Shown: piece by piece, positions 1 through 8,177 of the stretch | Numbering within the stretch: the stretch's first letter is position 1 | Layout: every line of letters begins with the position of its first letter | Source: CBDDCX01 sp965226925 | GTDB lineage: Bacteria > Gemmatimonadota > Gemmatimonadetes > Longimicrobiales > Gaopeijiaceae | Assembly (NCBI GenBank): GCA_965226925.1 | Contig: CBDDEN010000006.1 | Location: forward strand, 248,001-312,000 | Direction of reading: 5' to 3' | DNA: 64,000 nucleotides | The notes under the pieces: generated by a model | The model's input: only the letters and a program-made list of their open reading frames with translations | Told to the model about the DNA's origin: nothing | Database searches by the model: none | Translations under genes and position numbers: made by a program

Positions 1-3000
1 GCCAGGTGAGGACGGGCGCCAGGCCCCATAGAAGAACCAAGGGTCCCGCGACGGGCCAGGCCTCCGGTTTGAAGATGACGAAGAGAACGCCGGCCCCCGA
101 GGCGAGGAGCACGCTCCAGCGAAGGTGTAGGCAGAAGGCGCGGAGCCTCAGGTCTGCTCCGTACCCGACCTGCGCGGCCGCGACCCACTCCAAGAGGTTC
201 CGCTTCGTGATGTAGAGCCGCCCGAGCGTGCGCAAAATCGCGTCCGTCATGTACAAGGCCCAGTACGCGAGCACGGTGATGGCCAGCAGTATCTGCAGCG
301 CAGCAACCTGGATATCCCGGCCTATGGCGCGTAGATGGCTTCGTTTCGAGATCCCCGACCCTCGAGGGATCAGGCCGTCGAGCACCGGCATGGAAGAGGG
401 TATCGCGATGGAGGCAAGGAGCAGGCCGGTCCACAGAAACGGAGAAACGCCGGGTAGGATCCAGGCGGCCAGGCCGAGTAGAAACAACGAGGGAGGGGAG
501 AGGCTTCGGCGCAAGTTGTCCAGCATCTTCCATCGGTCGTGCGCGGAAATGCGCGTCCGTGGCTTCCGCCCGGAAGCGTCGCGCGAATGGCCCAGGATCC
601 AGGGGAGGAGCTGCCAGTCGCCCCGCACCCACCGCTGTCTTCGGCGTGCGGCCACCTCGTAATTGGTGGGAAACTCCTCGAACAGATCGACGTCGGTCAC
701 CAATCCCGCGCGAGCGAAGATCCCCTCGAAGAGATCGTGACTGAGGAGCGCGTTCTCCGGGACTCGCCCGGCGAGAGCGGCTTCGAATGCGTCGACATCG
801 TAGATCCCTTTTCCCGTGTAGGACCCCTCGCCGAACAGGTCCTGGTACACATCGGAGATCGCACCTGCATAGGGGTCCACGCCTCCGGGGCCCGAAACGA
901 TCCGCTGGAAGCTCGTGCTTCTCGGTCCCGTCGGCAGCGACGGAACGATCCGCGGCTGGAGGATGCCGTACCCCTCGATGACCCGCCCCGTCTGGGGGTC
1001 GAGGCGCGGTCGATTCAACGGATGGGCCATTGCCCCAACGAGGCGGTAGGCGGTTGTCCTTGGAAGCCGGGTGTCGGCATCCAAGGTGATTACGTAGCGG
1101 ACACCGTCGGGCACGGCGGGCACGGTGCCGTTGATGGGAATGAACGTCGTGTCAGTGGCGCCCCGAAGAAGCCGATTCAGCTCGTGCAGCTTCCCACGTT
1201 TCCGTTCCCAGCCCATCCACCTGCCTTCCTTCTCGTTCCACAGGCGCCGGCGATGCAATAGCATGAACCGTTCCCAGCCACCGGGGGGACTCTCGTATCG
1301 CTCATTGAGACGCCCGATCCCGGCGGCCAGCTCGGTGAGGAGGTCCTCGTCGCCGGGCATATGCTCGTGGGGAGCGTCCGTCCAGTCGGTCAGGAGTGCG
1401 AAGTGGATGTGCCCAGCGGGATTCGACAAAAAATGGCCCTGGAGTCGCTCGACTGACTCTTCGATGTCCGTGCCGCTCGTGACCAGCGTGGGCACGACCA
1501 CCATGGTTTTGAGCTCCGCCGGCACGCCGTGCGGGAGATCGAGCTTACAGAGTAAGCTCGGGGGAACGAGAGCCGTGACCAGACGATTGACGAGGGCCAC
1601 CGCGATGTCGGAGGCTGGCACAATAGCGAGGATCCCCAGGAGAATGAGGATCGGCAGGCCTGCTCCAGCGCTCCAGGTTACGAACAGAGGGCCGGAGAGA
1701 ACAAAGGCGGTGAGGACGGCGATCGCCCCGAGGTAGGCCAAAACCGCATGGGCGCGCCGCGCACGTCTGATGCGGACTCGCCAGGGAACCCGATACGCCA
1801 GCCGCCGCTCTAGGACCAACCTGCCAGGGGTCAGGAGATAGTACCCCGGGTCCTCCTCGGGGCGGTGGGGAATGGCGAGGAGGCCTGGCTCATCCGATCG
1901 GATGGGCTCCACCTCGGTCGGACCGGTTGGTGAAGAGGCTCCCGCGTTCTCCTGCGCCGCATCGCCGGCCAGCCGCACGGCTTCGCGGGCCACCTCCAGT
2001 TCCGACCGCTTCGAGCCCCGAGACAGCTCCTCGATCTGTGCCCGGTACTTGTTGCGGGTGGCGAAATCCATGGCCGCGAAACCGGGAACAGTTCGGAGGA
2101 CTTCGTCCACCAGACTGACGCCTTCGAAGAACTCCGTCCAGTCGATGGAAGACATCCAACGCATGCTGGTAATGATGTTCTGAACCGTGATGTTCGCCGC
2201 GGCCTGAGCCTGGTGTGCCTGGGAAACCACTTCGTTGGGCGACGTCCCTTGTGCAGCCAGATTCTCGTTGAGCCAGTCGAGCGCCGGCATGATCGATGCC
2301 GGCTGGTCGCGAAGCCGCCGCACGAGCTGCACCGCGAACGCGCTGTCGATGGGAGCGCTGCCAAGCAAGGCAAGAACGTCATCCATGCGTTCCACGGGCT
2401 GATCGCCGAGGCCCAGAAAGCGATCCGCCACTTCGTCCGCGCGGGCGCGCGTCTGGCGGGCTCGGAGGATCGATTCCGAGAGCCGCCGCAGGTTTTCAAC
2501 CAGGGCCACCCGAAGGTGGATAGCGACTGCCCAGAGCTCACCGATGCTGAGTGGCTGGACGCGCTGGTAGGCTGCCACGAACGCCTGCAGCGTCTCCATG
2601 TCGCATCGACTGTCTGTATGCGCCACATAGGCCCATGCCAACCCATAGACGCACGGGTATCCTCCGAGGTGGTGGCCCTCGGCGATCTTGGGAAGGACCT
2701 TGTAGAAGCTCCGCGGGAGGTGGCTCCGGATCTCCCGGATCTGCCCGTCTACGACATGAAAGTTGTCGAGGAGCCACTCCTCGGCCTGCGTGATCTGACT
2801 CTTCTGTCGAACCGCCTCGACGATGTTCCGGTATCCAGCGAGAAGGACGTTTCCGTTCTCTTGGACGCGGGGGAGGAGCCGGCGTCCTTTTGCGCGTCCG
2901 TCGGCGATGGGTTGGGCCGCGGCCAAGCCCTCGGCATGTTGCCTGAGCCGCTCGATCCCGAACACTTCGGAGCGGATCGGCTGTTGCACTCGAGAAGGAG

Positions 3001-3106
3001 CCGCGACCACCGCGTCTCTGGTGATCACTTCGAGTTCCGTGTCGGGACTTCGGAACGTGCGCACTCGATCAAGTAGTCGTGGTCCCTTTCCTCTCGCTGA
3101 AGCCAA
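1..3106 (-). CDS. cyclic beta-1,2-glucan synthase, N-terminal part (runs off window)
   Basis: An uninterrupted minus-strand frame of about 1,035 codons reaches position 1, so only the N-terminal third of a roughly 2,800-residue family is visible. The first ~450 residues are helical (for example HVVDGQIREIRSHLPRSFY) and match the family's N-terminal region. Membrane segments follow, then a GT84-type glycosyltransferase core with the donor-site motif LDADTRLP (around 1,090) and the Q..RW motif RRQRWVRGDWQ (around 640). More membrane helices lie near the window edge. The known enzyme makes cyclic beta-1,2-glucans from UDP-glucose at the inner membrane; the GH94 C-terminus would lie outside. No ATG is available: I chose TTG at 3106 because GAGAAG lies 8 nt upstream; GTG at 3064 is the alternative. 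The family call is firm, the start is not. Confidence 0.88.
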   Translation of the reverse strand, partial: MASARGKGPRLLDRVRTFRSPDTELEVITRDAVVAAPSRVQQPIRSEVFGIERLRQHAEGLAAAQPIADGRAKGRRLLPRVQENGNVLLAGYRNIVEAVRQKSQITQAEEWLLDNFHVVDGQIREIRSHLPRSFYKVLPKIAEGHHLGGYPCVYGLAWAYVAHTDSRCDMETLQAFVAAYQRVQPLSIGELWAVAIHLRVALVENLRRLSESILRARQTRARADEVADRFLGLGDQPVERMDDVLALLGSAPIDSAFAVQLVRRLRDQPASIMPALDWLNENLAAQGTSPNEVVSQAHQAQAAANITVQNIITSMRWMSSIDWTEFFEGVSLVDEVLRTVPGFAAMDFATRNKYRAQIEELSRGSKRSELEVAREAVRLAGDAAQENAGASSPTGPTEVEPIRSDEPGLLAIPHRPEEDPGYYLLTPGRLVLERRLAYRVPWRVRIRRARRAHAVLAYLGAIAVLTAFVLSGPLFVTWSAGAGLPILILLGILAIVPASDIAVALVNRLVTALVPPSLLCKLDLPHGVPAELKTMVVVPTLVTSGTDIEESVERLQGHFLSNPAGHIHFALLTDWTDAPHEHMPGDEDLLTELAAGIGRLNERYESPPGGWERFMLLHRRRLWNEKEGRWMGWERKRGKLHELNRLLRGATDTTFIPINGTVPAVPDGVRYVITLDADTRLPRTTAYRLVGAMAHPLNRPRLDPQTGRVIEGYGILQPRIVPSLPTGPRSTSFQRIVSGPGGVDPYAGAISDVYQDLFGEGSYTGKGIYDVDAFEAALAGRVPENALLSHDLFEGIFARAGLVTDVDLFEEFPTNYEVAARRRQRWVRGDWQLLPWILGHSRDASGRKPRTRISAHDRWKMLDNLRRSLSPPSLFLLGLAAWILPGVSPFLWTGLLLASIAIPSSMPVLDGLIPRGSGISKRSHLRAIGRDIQVAALQILLAITVLAYWALYMTDAILRTLGRLYITKRNLLEWVAAAQVGYGADLRLRAFCLHLRWSVLLASGAGVLFVIFKPEAWPVAGPLVLLWGLAPVLTW

Positions 3107-3341
3107 AGTACAAATCTTCTCGGCAGACTACCCGGTCCGACCATGTCGCAACTGCCCATCTCGCAACCGTACCGCTGTTGAGGGCGACTGGGCATGAATG
3201 ACCGTTGAATGGCGCGCGTATCCGCATCCGAGACTCAAGGGAAGCTAGAGCGTGGATGGACAGTGCGTCAGGATAAAGCGCGAGGGCAGGGAAGTCACTT
3301 CTAGGCGCGCCGCCCAAGTCAAAGACCTGGAGGGTGGAGAG

Positions 3342-3413
3342 CGGAGCCGGTGGGACTCGAACCCACAAGTCCGTTAGGACGCCGGCTTTCGAGACCGAAC
3401 GGGTGTGTTCTCC
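3342..3413 (-). pseudogene. tRNA-Ser fragment lacking the D-arm
   Basis: Read on the minus strand, the 3' two thirds looks like tRNA-Ser(CGA): anticodon loop CTCGAAA, a long variable arm closed by GTCC/GGAC, a T-arm and the acceptor end CGGCTCC. Only about 17 nt separate the 5' GGAG from the anticodon loop, so the D-arm is missing. Its last 26 nt are identical to the 3' end of the intact tRNA-Ser(CGA) at 5709-5791. It is most likely a recombination scar. Confidence 0.5.
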
Positions 3414-3426
3414 CCGCCCGCTGCCT

Positions 3427-3972
3427 TCAGCTCGCCTCGGCTTCTCGCGTCTGCATGCGCGCTTCCCGCTGACGAGTGAGGTGCGGGACAATACCCAGCA
3501 TCCGCTGGACCAGCATGACCTGGCCACGATGGTGCATCTCGTGCTCTTTCACCGACAGAAGCATCTCGAGCCGGCTCTTGGGCGGCTGCGAAAATTCCGC
3601 TGGAAACGAGACGGGCTCGGCCAGGAACTCGTCGGATACGCCATCAAGAAAGGTCGCCCAGATTTCGCCCTCGTCCTCGAGCAGCGCGATCACCTGGCTC
3701 TTTGTTCGGGGAATCGCTTCTTGCGTCCCAAGCTCAGCCATCACAGCCTGGAAGTCGAAGCCCTCCATGCTGGAGCGCTTCTCGACGGCTTGAAGCCGAT
3801 GCTGAAACCGATAGCCGAGCGCGATATGGGTCAGCAGCTTCTCGACGCTTCGGCAATCCGGCGTCGGGCGAAATTCGTACTTGTCTTCCGGGATATCTCG
3901 CACTGCCTCGAGGGTGTTTTTCCGAACGGTGCGAAAGCTCTGCGCGAGTTCCTTGGAGCCGTAATGGACCAT
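3427..3972 (-). CDS. DinB family protein
   Basis: The 181-residue product has the four-helix DinB fold pattern with the metal-ligand histidines in place: LLTHIALGYRF near residue 48 and KEHEMHHRGQ near residue 143. DinB proteins are small metal-binding helical bundles; some are thiol transferases (bacillithiol or mycothiol dependent) and most have no assigned substrate. The length is normal and the frame is open from an ATG at 3972. The gene lies between a tRNA-Ser fragment and other gene fragments, so it may have arrived with the recombined tRNA segment. A specific reaction cannot be assigned. Confidence 0.82.
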   Translation of the reverse strand: MVHYGSKELAQSFRTVRKNTLEAVRDIPEDKYEFRPTPDCRSVEKLLTHIALGYRFQHRLQAVEKRSSMEGFDFQAVMAELGTQEAIPRTKSQVIALLEDEGEIWATFLDGVSDEFLAEPVSFPAEFSQPPKSRLEMLLSVKEHEMHHRGQVMLVQRMLGIVPHLTRQREARMQTREAEAS

Positions 3973-4073
3973 GTGTTCACTCCTTGTTGAGGAGTAGATA
4001 GTAGCACGTTCGGGGGCGTTTGTTTACTTCCTTCGAAAACCGCCAGTTCGCGCCATCGGCTCGCCCACAACGT

Positions 4074-4211
4074 TTAAGGGTCCCCCTGCAGCACGCGCTC
4101 GATCTTCGAAGGCTCCCGCATGATCTGTTCGATGGCGTCAGCGTCGAACGGGACGATGTGCTCCGTGAAGGGCTCGAACCCGGTATCGGTAATCGCACCG
4201 CAGTCTTCCAC
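4074..4211 (-). pseudogene. short C-terminal gene fragment
   Basis: A 45-codon minus-strand frame preceded directly by a stop reads naturally (GFEPFTEHIVPFDADAIEQI) and ends at TAA 4074-4076. It looks like the last residues of a larger protein whose body was lost at the junction near 4,200, where the truncated transporter on the other strand begins. I do not recognise the family. Confidence 0.35.
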
Positions 4212-4969
4212 CTATCTTCGCCGCGTTTCGGCGGCACGTCGTCGATAGTGGTGCCGGAGCGCTGCGGGTCGAGGAGGGGGCGGACCTCTCGCCCGCCGAG
4301 GCGCGGGCCCGGCTGGTGGCGCTCCTCGTGGTGTTCGTCATCATGATCCCGGTCTGGATTCCGACCTTTCAAATCGGTTTTACGCTGACCCTCTGGGCAC
4401 GCGACAACATTCAGACCTCGCTCCCGCCCGAGGTATTTCAGTCGCTCAATCCGCTCACCATCGTGGCGGGCACGCCGCTGATTCTCGCGCTGTGGGGCCG
4501 CCTTAGGCTCCGGGACGCCGAGCCGCCTGGCTACGGTAAGCTGTTTCTCGGCATCCTGATCATCACGGTTGGGGTGGCCGTGGTCGTGCTCGCCGGGCTA
4601 AGCGGTGGCGATACGGAACGGGTGTCCGTCGTGTGGCTGGTGGCTGCCATGGTCCTGATGTCGGCTAGCGAGCTGTTCACCACGCCCCCGGGACTCGCCA
4701 TGGTCACCCGGGTCGCTCCCCCGCAGATCCGCGGGACCCTGATGGGCGGTTGGTTCGTGACGCTCGCTGTGGCGGCCTACATTTCCGGATGGATTGGCAC
4801 CCTCTGGGACCGCATCCCGCACAGCCAGTATTTCATGCTGATCGGGGCGCTGACGACGATATCCGCGCTGGCACTGGCGTGGGCAGGAAAGCGGCTCCGC
4901 CCCGTGCTGTTGGCCGGGGCATCTACAGCCAGTGATTCGGAAGAAGTGAACCGCCTCACCCCCCCGTGA
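4193..4969 (+). pseudogene. POT/PTR2-type peptide transporter, C-terminal half
   Basis: The frame encodes a hydrophobic protein with about six membrane segments matching the C-terminal half of proton-dependent oligopeptide transporters. The characteristic segments are TLWARDN after the first helix, ASELFTTPPGL, and the following loop RGTLMGGWF. The family is about 450-500 residues; only about 258 codons are open after TAA at 4190-4192 and the N-terminal helices with the ExxER motif are absent. GTG at 4316 could start a shorter product, but half a transporter is unlikely to work. The 3' end overlaps the convergent lipoprotein gene by 14 bp. The truncation point coincides with the end of the fragment on the opposite strand, so this is a rearrangement junction. 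Confidence 0.7.
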
Positions 4970-5603
4970 TGAAGTCCACCGACTCCAGAATGAGTTGGAC
5001 AATCACGTCCACCTCGCCCGAGGACCGCGGTGCGAACAGCATGACGAACGTCTCGAAGCCACGCACCTGACCCGCAAATGGGTGGGGCTCAGCCCAGCCC
5101 GTGGCGACGGCCCCGGAAAGACGCCCGAAAGGGACCACGGCATGCAAGCTCCCGTTCGGGTGGATGTGGGCGAACTCGCGGCCGGCCGGGACGCACTCCT
5201 GCCGCGTGATCGGAACTTCCTCCGACAGCCAGATGGCGCGTGTTCCCTGCATCCCGAGGATCGAGGGGCGGTTGTCCAAGATCGAGGCCTCGAAGATGCG
5301 ACTGAACAGCTCGTCGATGACCTCCGGGGTGGACTCCGCGTTGAGCTGCTGGTGCGGCACCTCGCCGCTCGTCACGCCCGGCGGCGCCGCCCGAGGCGGC
5401 AGGCCCGGGAAGAACCTGTCGTCCTCTTCCCTCGGCTCACATGTGACCAATCCGCTTCCGACTTCCACTCCCGACGACCCTGGTCCGGCCGGAGCCGCGT
5501 CGCCACCGCACGCGCTGACGATCAGTAGGAGGGACAGCGTGGTGATTCCGCCGGCGGGTTCGCGACGGCGCAAATTTCTGAGACGAACGGCGGGATCGGA
5601 CAC
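4956..5603 (-). CDS. lipoprotein with DUF5519 ('luciferase domain')-like C-terminus
   Basis: From GTG 5603, with GGAG 7 nt upstream, the product is 215 residues. It starts with basic residues, a hydrophobic stretch and the lipobox LLLIVSACGG (cysteine at residue 32), so it is probably a membrane-anchored lipoprotein. The C-terminal half (REFAHIHPNGSLHAVVPFGR, then GWAEPHPFAGQ) resembles the small domain found in DUF5519 proteins, whose function is not established. The frame stays open upstream to 5735 but crosses the tRNA-Ser end, so the later start is preferred. It faces the truncated peptide transporter tail to tail. Confidence 0.6.
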   Translation of the reverse strand: MSDPAVRLRNLRRREPAGGITTLSLLLIVSACGGDAAPAGPGSSGVEVGSGLVTCEPREEDDRFFPGLPPRAAPPGVTSGEVPHQQLNAESTPEVIDELFSRIFEASILDNRPSILGMQGTRAIWLSEEVPITRQECVPAGREFAHIHPNGSLHAVVPFGRLSGAVATGWAEPHPFAGQVRGFETFVMLFAPRSSGEVDVIVQLILESVDFITGG

Positions 5604-5708
5604 GGGCGGGCTCCGGGATCGGATCGAGAGCACAATGTCCAACGGGCCTGTGGAGCGGCGCAAGCACGAAAGAAAGCCCCTAGATGTAAACACATCTGAG
5701 AGCCAAAG

Positions 5709-5791
5709 CGGAGCCGGTGGGACTCGAACCCACACACCCTCTCGGGCGCCAGTTTTCGAGACTGGTGCAATACCAATTATGCGACGGCTCC
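5709..5791 (-). tRNA. tRNA-Ser(CGA)
   Basis: An 83-nt cloverleaf on the minus strand: acceptor GGAGCCG/CGGCTCC, anticodon arm CCAGT-CTCGAAA-ACTGG with anticodon CGA, a long class II variable arm, and a T-arm GTGGG-TTCGAGT-CCCAC. CCA is not encoded. Confidence 0.92.
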
Positions 5792-5888
5792 AACGGAGGA
5801 GTGATCACGGCGTCGGAATGATCGTCGTCGCCGTGATCCAGTGCGCGTCGCGTTCGGGCGCCACGCCATGGTCTTCCAATCCTCATAG

Positions 5889-5962
5889 TCGGGGCGCCCG
5901 GATTCGAACCGGGGACCTCTGCGTCCCGAACGCAGCGCTCTACCGGACTGAGCCACGCCCCG
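5889..5962 (-). tRNA. tRNA-Pro(CGG)
   Basis: A 74-nt minus-strand cloverleaf with acceptor CGGGGCG/CGCCCCG, anticodon arm CTGCG-TTCGGGA-CGCAG (anticodon CGG) and T-arm CCCGG-TTCGAAT-CCGGG. CCA is not encoded. A second, interrupted copy lies 35 bp further on. Confidence 0.93.
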
Positions 5963-5997
5963 ATTTCCTTCAACTGCGACACCGGTTAACTGAACCA

Positions 5998-6148
5998 GCG
6001 CCCGGATTGAGCTGCGGTCGCCTTCGGCGATCCTCGCTCGTCTCGGCGGATACCACCCCGATCTTCGAAACCTACCCGGCGCCTCGGCTCGAACCGGGGA
6101 CCTCTGCGTCCCGAACGCAGCGCTCTACCGGACTGAGCCACGCCCCGA
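5998..6148 (-). pseudogene. second tRNA-Pro copy interrupted in the T-loop
   Basis: Positions 6090-6148 repeat the 5' part of tRNA-Pro(CGG) exactly (acceptor, D-arm and anticodon arm through the T-stem). Positions 5998-6008 repeat part of the other half of its T-arm. Between them, at 6009-6089, sits an 81-bp foreign segment placed exactly inside the T-loop. The acceptor 3' strand is also degenerate (AACCAGCGCC where the intact copy has TCGGGGCGCC). This copy is unlikely to give a mature tRNA. Confidence 0.6.
6009..6089. repeat. T-loop-associated hairpin repeat, copy A
   Basis: This 81-bp segment contains a stem-loop (GGTCGCC-TTC-GGCGATCC, effectively a UUCG-type loop) and the conserved blocks GTCTCGGCGG, TCTTCGAAAC and GCGCCTCGGCT. 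It shares these blocks in the same order and near-equal spacing with 6411-6494. It lies between GGATT and CGAACC of a tRNA-Pro T-arm. Confidence 0.6.
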
Positions 6149-6165
6149 ATTCACATCTGACCGCC

Positions 6166-6195
6166 CAAAACACGTTTCTGCGGAAACGTGTTTTG
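6166..6195. repeat. perfect 13-bp inverted repeat between tRNA genes
   Basis: CAAAACACGTTTC and GAAACGTGTTTTG are separated by TGCG. The structure is strong, but neither strand has a T-run after it, so a Rho-independent terminator is not clearly supported. It may act in processing or termination of the minus-strand tRNA transcript. Confidence 0.5.
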
Positions 6196-6280
6196 CGGGA
6201 AAAAGCGGTCGGTACCAAAAAAACGAGTGGCATGGGATGCTCGAACCGAATCCCACATACTTCGCATCCAACTACTTCAA

Positions 6281-6364
6281 CGGACGGGGTGGGATTCGAA
6301 CCCACGAGGGTGTTAACCCACACGATTTCCAATCGTGCGCCTTAAGCCGCTCGGCCACCCGTCC
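6281..6364 (-). tRNA. tRNA-Ser(GGA)
   Basis: An 84-nt minus-strand class II tRNA: acceptor GGACGGG/CCCGTCC, D-arm GCCGAGCGGCTTAAGGC, anticodon loop TTGGAAA (anticodon GGA), long variable arm, and T-arm GTGGG-TTCGAAT-CCCAC. CCA is not encoded. Confidence 0.93.
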
Positions 6365-6410
6365 CAGGAGAGAGCGTTTAGGGGCTCTCAAGCACGGAGG
6401 GAGTGGGATT

Positions 6411-6494
6411 CACCTGCGGTCGCCTGCGGCGATCCTCAGTGGTCTCGGCGGTTCACCCTCTGCTCTTCGAAACCAGTCTTGGCGCCTCGGCTCG
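6411..6494. repeat. T-loop-associated hairpin repeat, copy B
   Basis: An 84-bp second copy of the element at 6009-6089, with hairpin GGTCGCC-TGC-GGCGATCC and the same conserved blocks. It is flanked by GTGGGATT on the left and CGAATCCCAC on the right, which resemble the two halves of a tRNA T-arm, although no tRNA body is recognisable here. The flanks also form a short inverted repeat. Confidence 0.55.
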
Positions 6495-6552
6495 CGAATC
6501 CCACGTCAACCCGCAACATATTTTCAACGGATGGAGTGTCCGCCGTCAGGCG

Positions 6553-6584
6553 GTTTTATGGGGTCTCATGGAATCCCATAAAAC
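6553..6584. repeat. inverted repeat upstream of the integrase
   Basis: GTTTTATGGG and CCCATAAAAC (10 bp each) flank a 12-nt loop about 100 bp before the integrase start. Such repeats are common in integrase arm or core site regions; an attachment-site role is inference. Confidence 0.4.
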
Positions 6585-6685
6585 TCCCTTAACTCCTTTG
6601 TACTAGGTATGATGGTGTTTCTTGACGTATCAAATAGTTTCGTATATTTTCGCCGCATATGTGGGACACTAAGGGGGACGTACCC

Positions 6686-7873
6686 ATGCCTAGAACTGGA
6701 AGAAAACGTTTAACAGACGCCTTCGTCCGCACAGCTACAACAGCGGGTAAGTACCACGATGCGCATGGATTGATCCTACGGGTCATGCCGAGCGGTAGCA
6801 AGCAGTGGGTGCAACGGCTGGTCATCCTGGGGAAGCGCCGGGACATCGGCCTTGGCGGCTACCCTTTGGTCACATTGGCCGAGGCCCGCGACAAGGCATT
6901 CGCCAACCGCAAGCTGGCCCGCGCGGGCGGGGATCCGATGGCAGTGCAGCGTCGTCGGGACGTGCCCACCTTCGAGGAAGCTGCCGCCAAGGTGATCGAG
7001 CTTCACCGGCCGAACTGGCGCAATACGAAGCATGCCGCGCAATGGACGGCGACTCTGCGCACCTACGTTTACCCGAAGATCGGCAATAAGGGCGTTGACC
7101 AGCTGTCCACCGCGGACGTAATGGCCGTACTGCTGCCCATCTGGAACGACAGGCACGAAACGGCACGGCGGGTGCGCCAGCGCATCGGCACGGTGATGAA
7201 GTGGGCGGTGGCGCAGGGCCTCCGACAGGACAACCCGGCCGGTGACGCCATCGGTGCGGCGTTGCCTAAGAACGGCGGCATCCAGCGGCATCATCGGGCG
7301 CTGCCTCATGCGTAGGTCGCGGGTGCGATCGAGGCAGTGCACCGATCGGGTGCGTCCGCGACCGCAAAGCTGGCCTTCGAGTTCCTGGTCCTGACCGCTT
7401 GCCGCTCCGGCGAGGTCCGGCTTGCGAACTGGGTTGAGATCGACATGAATGCGAGTGAATGGACGATCCCTGCCGAGCGCATGAAGGCCAAGCGCCCGCA
7501 CCGAGTACCGCTGTCCCAGCGCGCGGTGGACGTGCTGCACGAAGCACGTGAGATCGCCGACAGTTCAGGCCTGGTGTTCCCATCCCCGACCGGTCGGGCA
7601 CTGTCCGATAGTACGCATTCCAAGCTATTGCGAGAACTCGGCATCGTAGCGGTGCCGCACGGCTTCCGGTCGAGTTTCCGGGATTGGGCCAGCGAGTGCT
7701 CGAACGCGCCGCGTGCCGTCATGGAGGCCGCGCTTGCCCATACTATCAAGGACAAGGTGGAAGCGGCCTACGCGCGTTCGGACCTATTTAAGAGGAGGCG
7801 TAAGCTGATGGACGCTTGGGCCAGGTATCTCGTTAACGGTATGGGCGAAAAGGGAATGAATCTTCATGCCTGA
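6686..7873 (+). pseudogene. P4-type tyrosine integrase with an in-frame amber stop
   Basis: One frame encodes a DUF4102-type N-terminal arm-binding domain (TAGKYHDAHGLILRV), a core-binding domain and the tyrosine recombinase catalytic domain. It is cut only by TAG at 7313-7315, in the linker ALPHA-stop-VAGAI, where this family usually has glutamate (GAG). All catalytic residues are present downstream: arginine in TACRSGEV, H..R in VPHGFRSSF, histidine in AHTIKD and tyrosine in AAYARSD. Full length would be about 395 residues, normal for the family. The start at 6686 has AAGGGGGA 7 nt upstream; 6659 is a weaker alternative. The gene sits next to the tRNA-Ser(GGA) gene, as such integrases usually do. 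It is probably inactivated by one substitution; readthrough is possible but unsupported. Confidence 0.85.
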
Positions 7874-7959
7874 TGAAGGATTCGCCTCGAAGAAGACCGA
7901 GATTGTGCGGCGCATCTAGCGAGCCCCGAGTCTCGGCTAGTGTCCGGCGAGAACGTCCC

Positions 7960-8177
7960 ATCCGTCGTTGAGCCACAGCCGACCTCGCTTCGGCTGCCGC
8001 TCCGGGCACCTTCAGCCCCTCCTGCCTCCAGATCCGCTCCACCCGCTTGTGGTTCACCCCCCAGCCCTCGATGCGGAGCATGTCCGTGACGCGTCGGTAG
8101 CCGTAGCGGCCGAATCGACTCGCGAGTCGCACGATATCACCTCGGAGCGCCCCCTCGTCACTCGCTACTTTCCTCGC
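7960..8177 (-). mobile_element. IS3-family transposase fragment (orfB, N-terminal part)
   Basis: About 218 bp are nearly identical to part of the IS3-family orfB at 62105-63372 and encode the HTH_21-type region (RLASRFGRYGYRRVTDML, then WRQEGLKV). Element ends and the DDE core are missing. The fragment overlaps the 3' end of the terminase-small-like gene and lies just after the integrase. Confidence 0.85.

Noticed and set aside
228..3076. Long plus-strand frames opposite the glucan synthase.
   Set aside because: They are antisense to a continuous, motif-bearing minus-strand frame and show no domain pattern of their own.
6166..6195. Rho-independent terminator in the tRNA cluster.
   Set aside because: The stem is perfect but no T-run follows on either strand; kept only as an inverted repeat.
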